Both the position numbers and the translations under genes were made by a program. The notes below the pieces were generated by a model. That model was not told the DNA's origin and searched no databases. It saw only the letters and a program-made list of their open reading frames with translations. Source: Pseudomonadota bacterium (lineage in GTDB: Bacteria > Pseudomonadota > Alphaproteobacteria > UBA8366 > GCA-2717185). From it: DNA of 6,910 nucleotides. The stretch spans positions 1-6,910 of the forward strand of contig JAQCHR010000197.1 in NCBI GenBank assembly GCA_027619655.1, in the 5' to 3' direction. Shown here piece by piece: positions 6,663-6,910 of the stretch (positions are counted from its first letter, which is position 1; every line of letters starts with the position of its first letter).

Positions 6663-6842
6663 CTAACGCTGCAGGAAAAGTATCGTGCCGAAGGCAATGA
6701 CGGCCAGCGCGGCGCCGGTTTCCAGGCCGCGGCCGATCCTGTAGCGCCATCCTGCCGTGCGGGCCAGCGCGCCCACCAGCTTTGCCCGCAATAAGACCGC
6801 CAGCAGCGGAAAAGCGGCAACGGTCACGATCATACCCGTTGC
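6663..6842 (-). pseudogene. C-terminal fragment of a NicO/RcnA-type nickel/cobalt transporter
   Basis: Read on the minus strand, about 57 codons ending at the stop 6663-6665 give GMIVTVAAFPLLAVLLR, a basic loop (GALARTAGWRYRIGRGLE) and a last membrane segment, TGAALAVIAFGTILFLQR. This matches the last two membrane segments of NicO-family nickel/cobalt transporters, where a Gly-x-x-x-Thr-Val helix is followed by a final Ala/Gly-rich helix. Upstream of codon G the frame stays open to the window edge. There it reads a hydrophilic stretch (VPPVHKIKPDSSAT) that does not look like the preceding membrane helix of the family. The gene therefore seems cut near 6842, although an intact divergent gene continuing outside the window is possible. 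It converges on the anchor gene with 8 nt between stops. Confidence 0.5.
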
Positions 6843-6910
6843 ACTGCTGTCCGGTTTAATTTTGTGGACTGGTGGCACAGTGTTGATTCTACTCGTGTTC
6901 AGACGTTGGC
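6842..6910. mobile_element. Possible insertion-element end or rearrangement junction at window edge
   Basis: From about 6842 (CACTGCTGTCCGGTTTAATT...) the sequence becomes AT-richer and no longer resembles the transporter encoded next to it on the minus strand. The CTGTCCGGTTTAATTTTG stretch gives me the impression of an insertion-sequence terminus of IS4-like type, but I cannot confirm this by recall alone. No transposase gene or second terminal repeat lies inside the window. This is a tentative call. Confidence 0.3.

Noticed and set aside
6823..6909. Hydrophobic open frame on the plus strand at the right edge
   Set aside because: No start codon or ribosome-binding site is visible. The frame lies opposite the transporter tail for its first part, and the hydrophobicity can be explained by T-rich bases.

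Overview
The window is a GC-rich bacterial segment, most likely alphaproteobacterial. The lineage rests on codon usage, on the gene order ureD-ureA-ureB-ureC-ureE-ureF-ureG, with separate gamma and beta subunits, and on the style of the downstream metal genes. Genus cannot be read from the sequence. Almost everything here concerns nickel: a nickel enzyme, its maturation proteins, a second block that looks like envelope nickel or heavy-metal handling, and the tail of a probable nickel/cobalt permease.

Region 1 (1-4613, + strand) is a urease operon. It begins inside ureD, whose 5' end is outside the window. It continues with ureA (gamma), ureB (beta), ureC (alpha, catalytic), ureE (nickel donor with a long His-rich tail), ureF and ureG (GTPase). 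Spacing is tight from ureA onward: 15 and 4 nt around ureB, 2 nt before ureE, an 11-nt ureE/ureF overlap and a 4-nt ureF/ureG ATGA overlap. All expected nickel-ligand and catalytic residues of UreC are present. The 84-nt ureD-ureA gap is the exception and holds three consecutive 16-nt inverted repeats. UreA, UreB and UreC form the apoenzyme. UreD, UreF and UreG form the activation complex, to which UreE delivers nickel.

Region 2 (4614-4811) is a 198-bp intergenic stretch with visibly lower GC. It contains a possible promoter and a clear dyad (AGGTTTCG-N14-CGAAACCT) just before the next gene. I see no convincing terminator after ureG.

Region 3 (4812-6654, + strand) holds three genes: a small exported His-rich protein, a HupE/UreJ-family membrane protein, and a single-pass protein of the type usually annotated 'transmembrane anchor protein'. 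This trio is better known from heavy-metal efflux clusters. Here it lies directly behind urease, so it may form a nickel-handling module coupled to the enzyme.

Region 4 (6663-6910, - strand) is the C-terminal end of a probable NicO/RcnA-type nickel/cobalt transporter, convergent with region 3 and only 8 nt away. Resemblance to the family stops near position 6842. The remaining sequence to the window edge is AT-richer and may be the end of an insertion element or another rearrangement junction.
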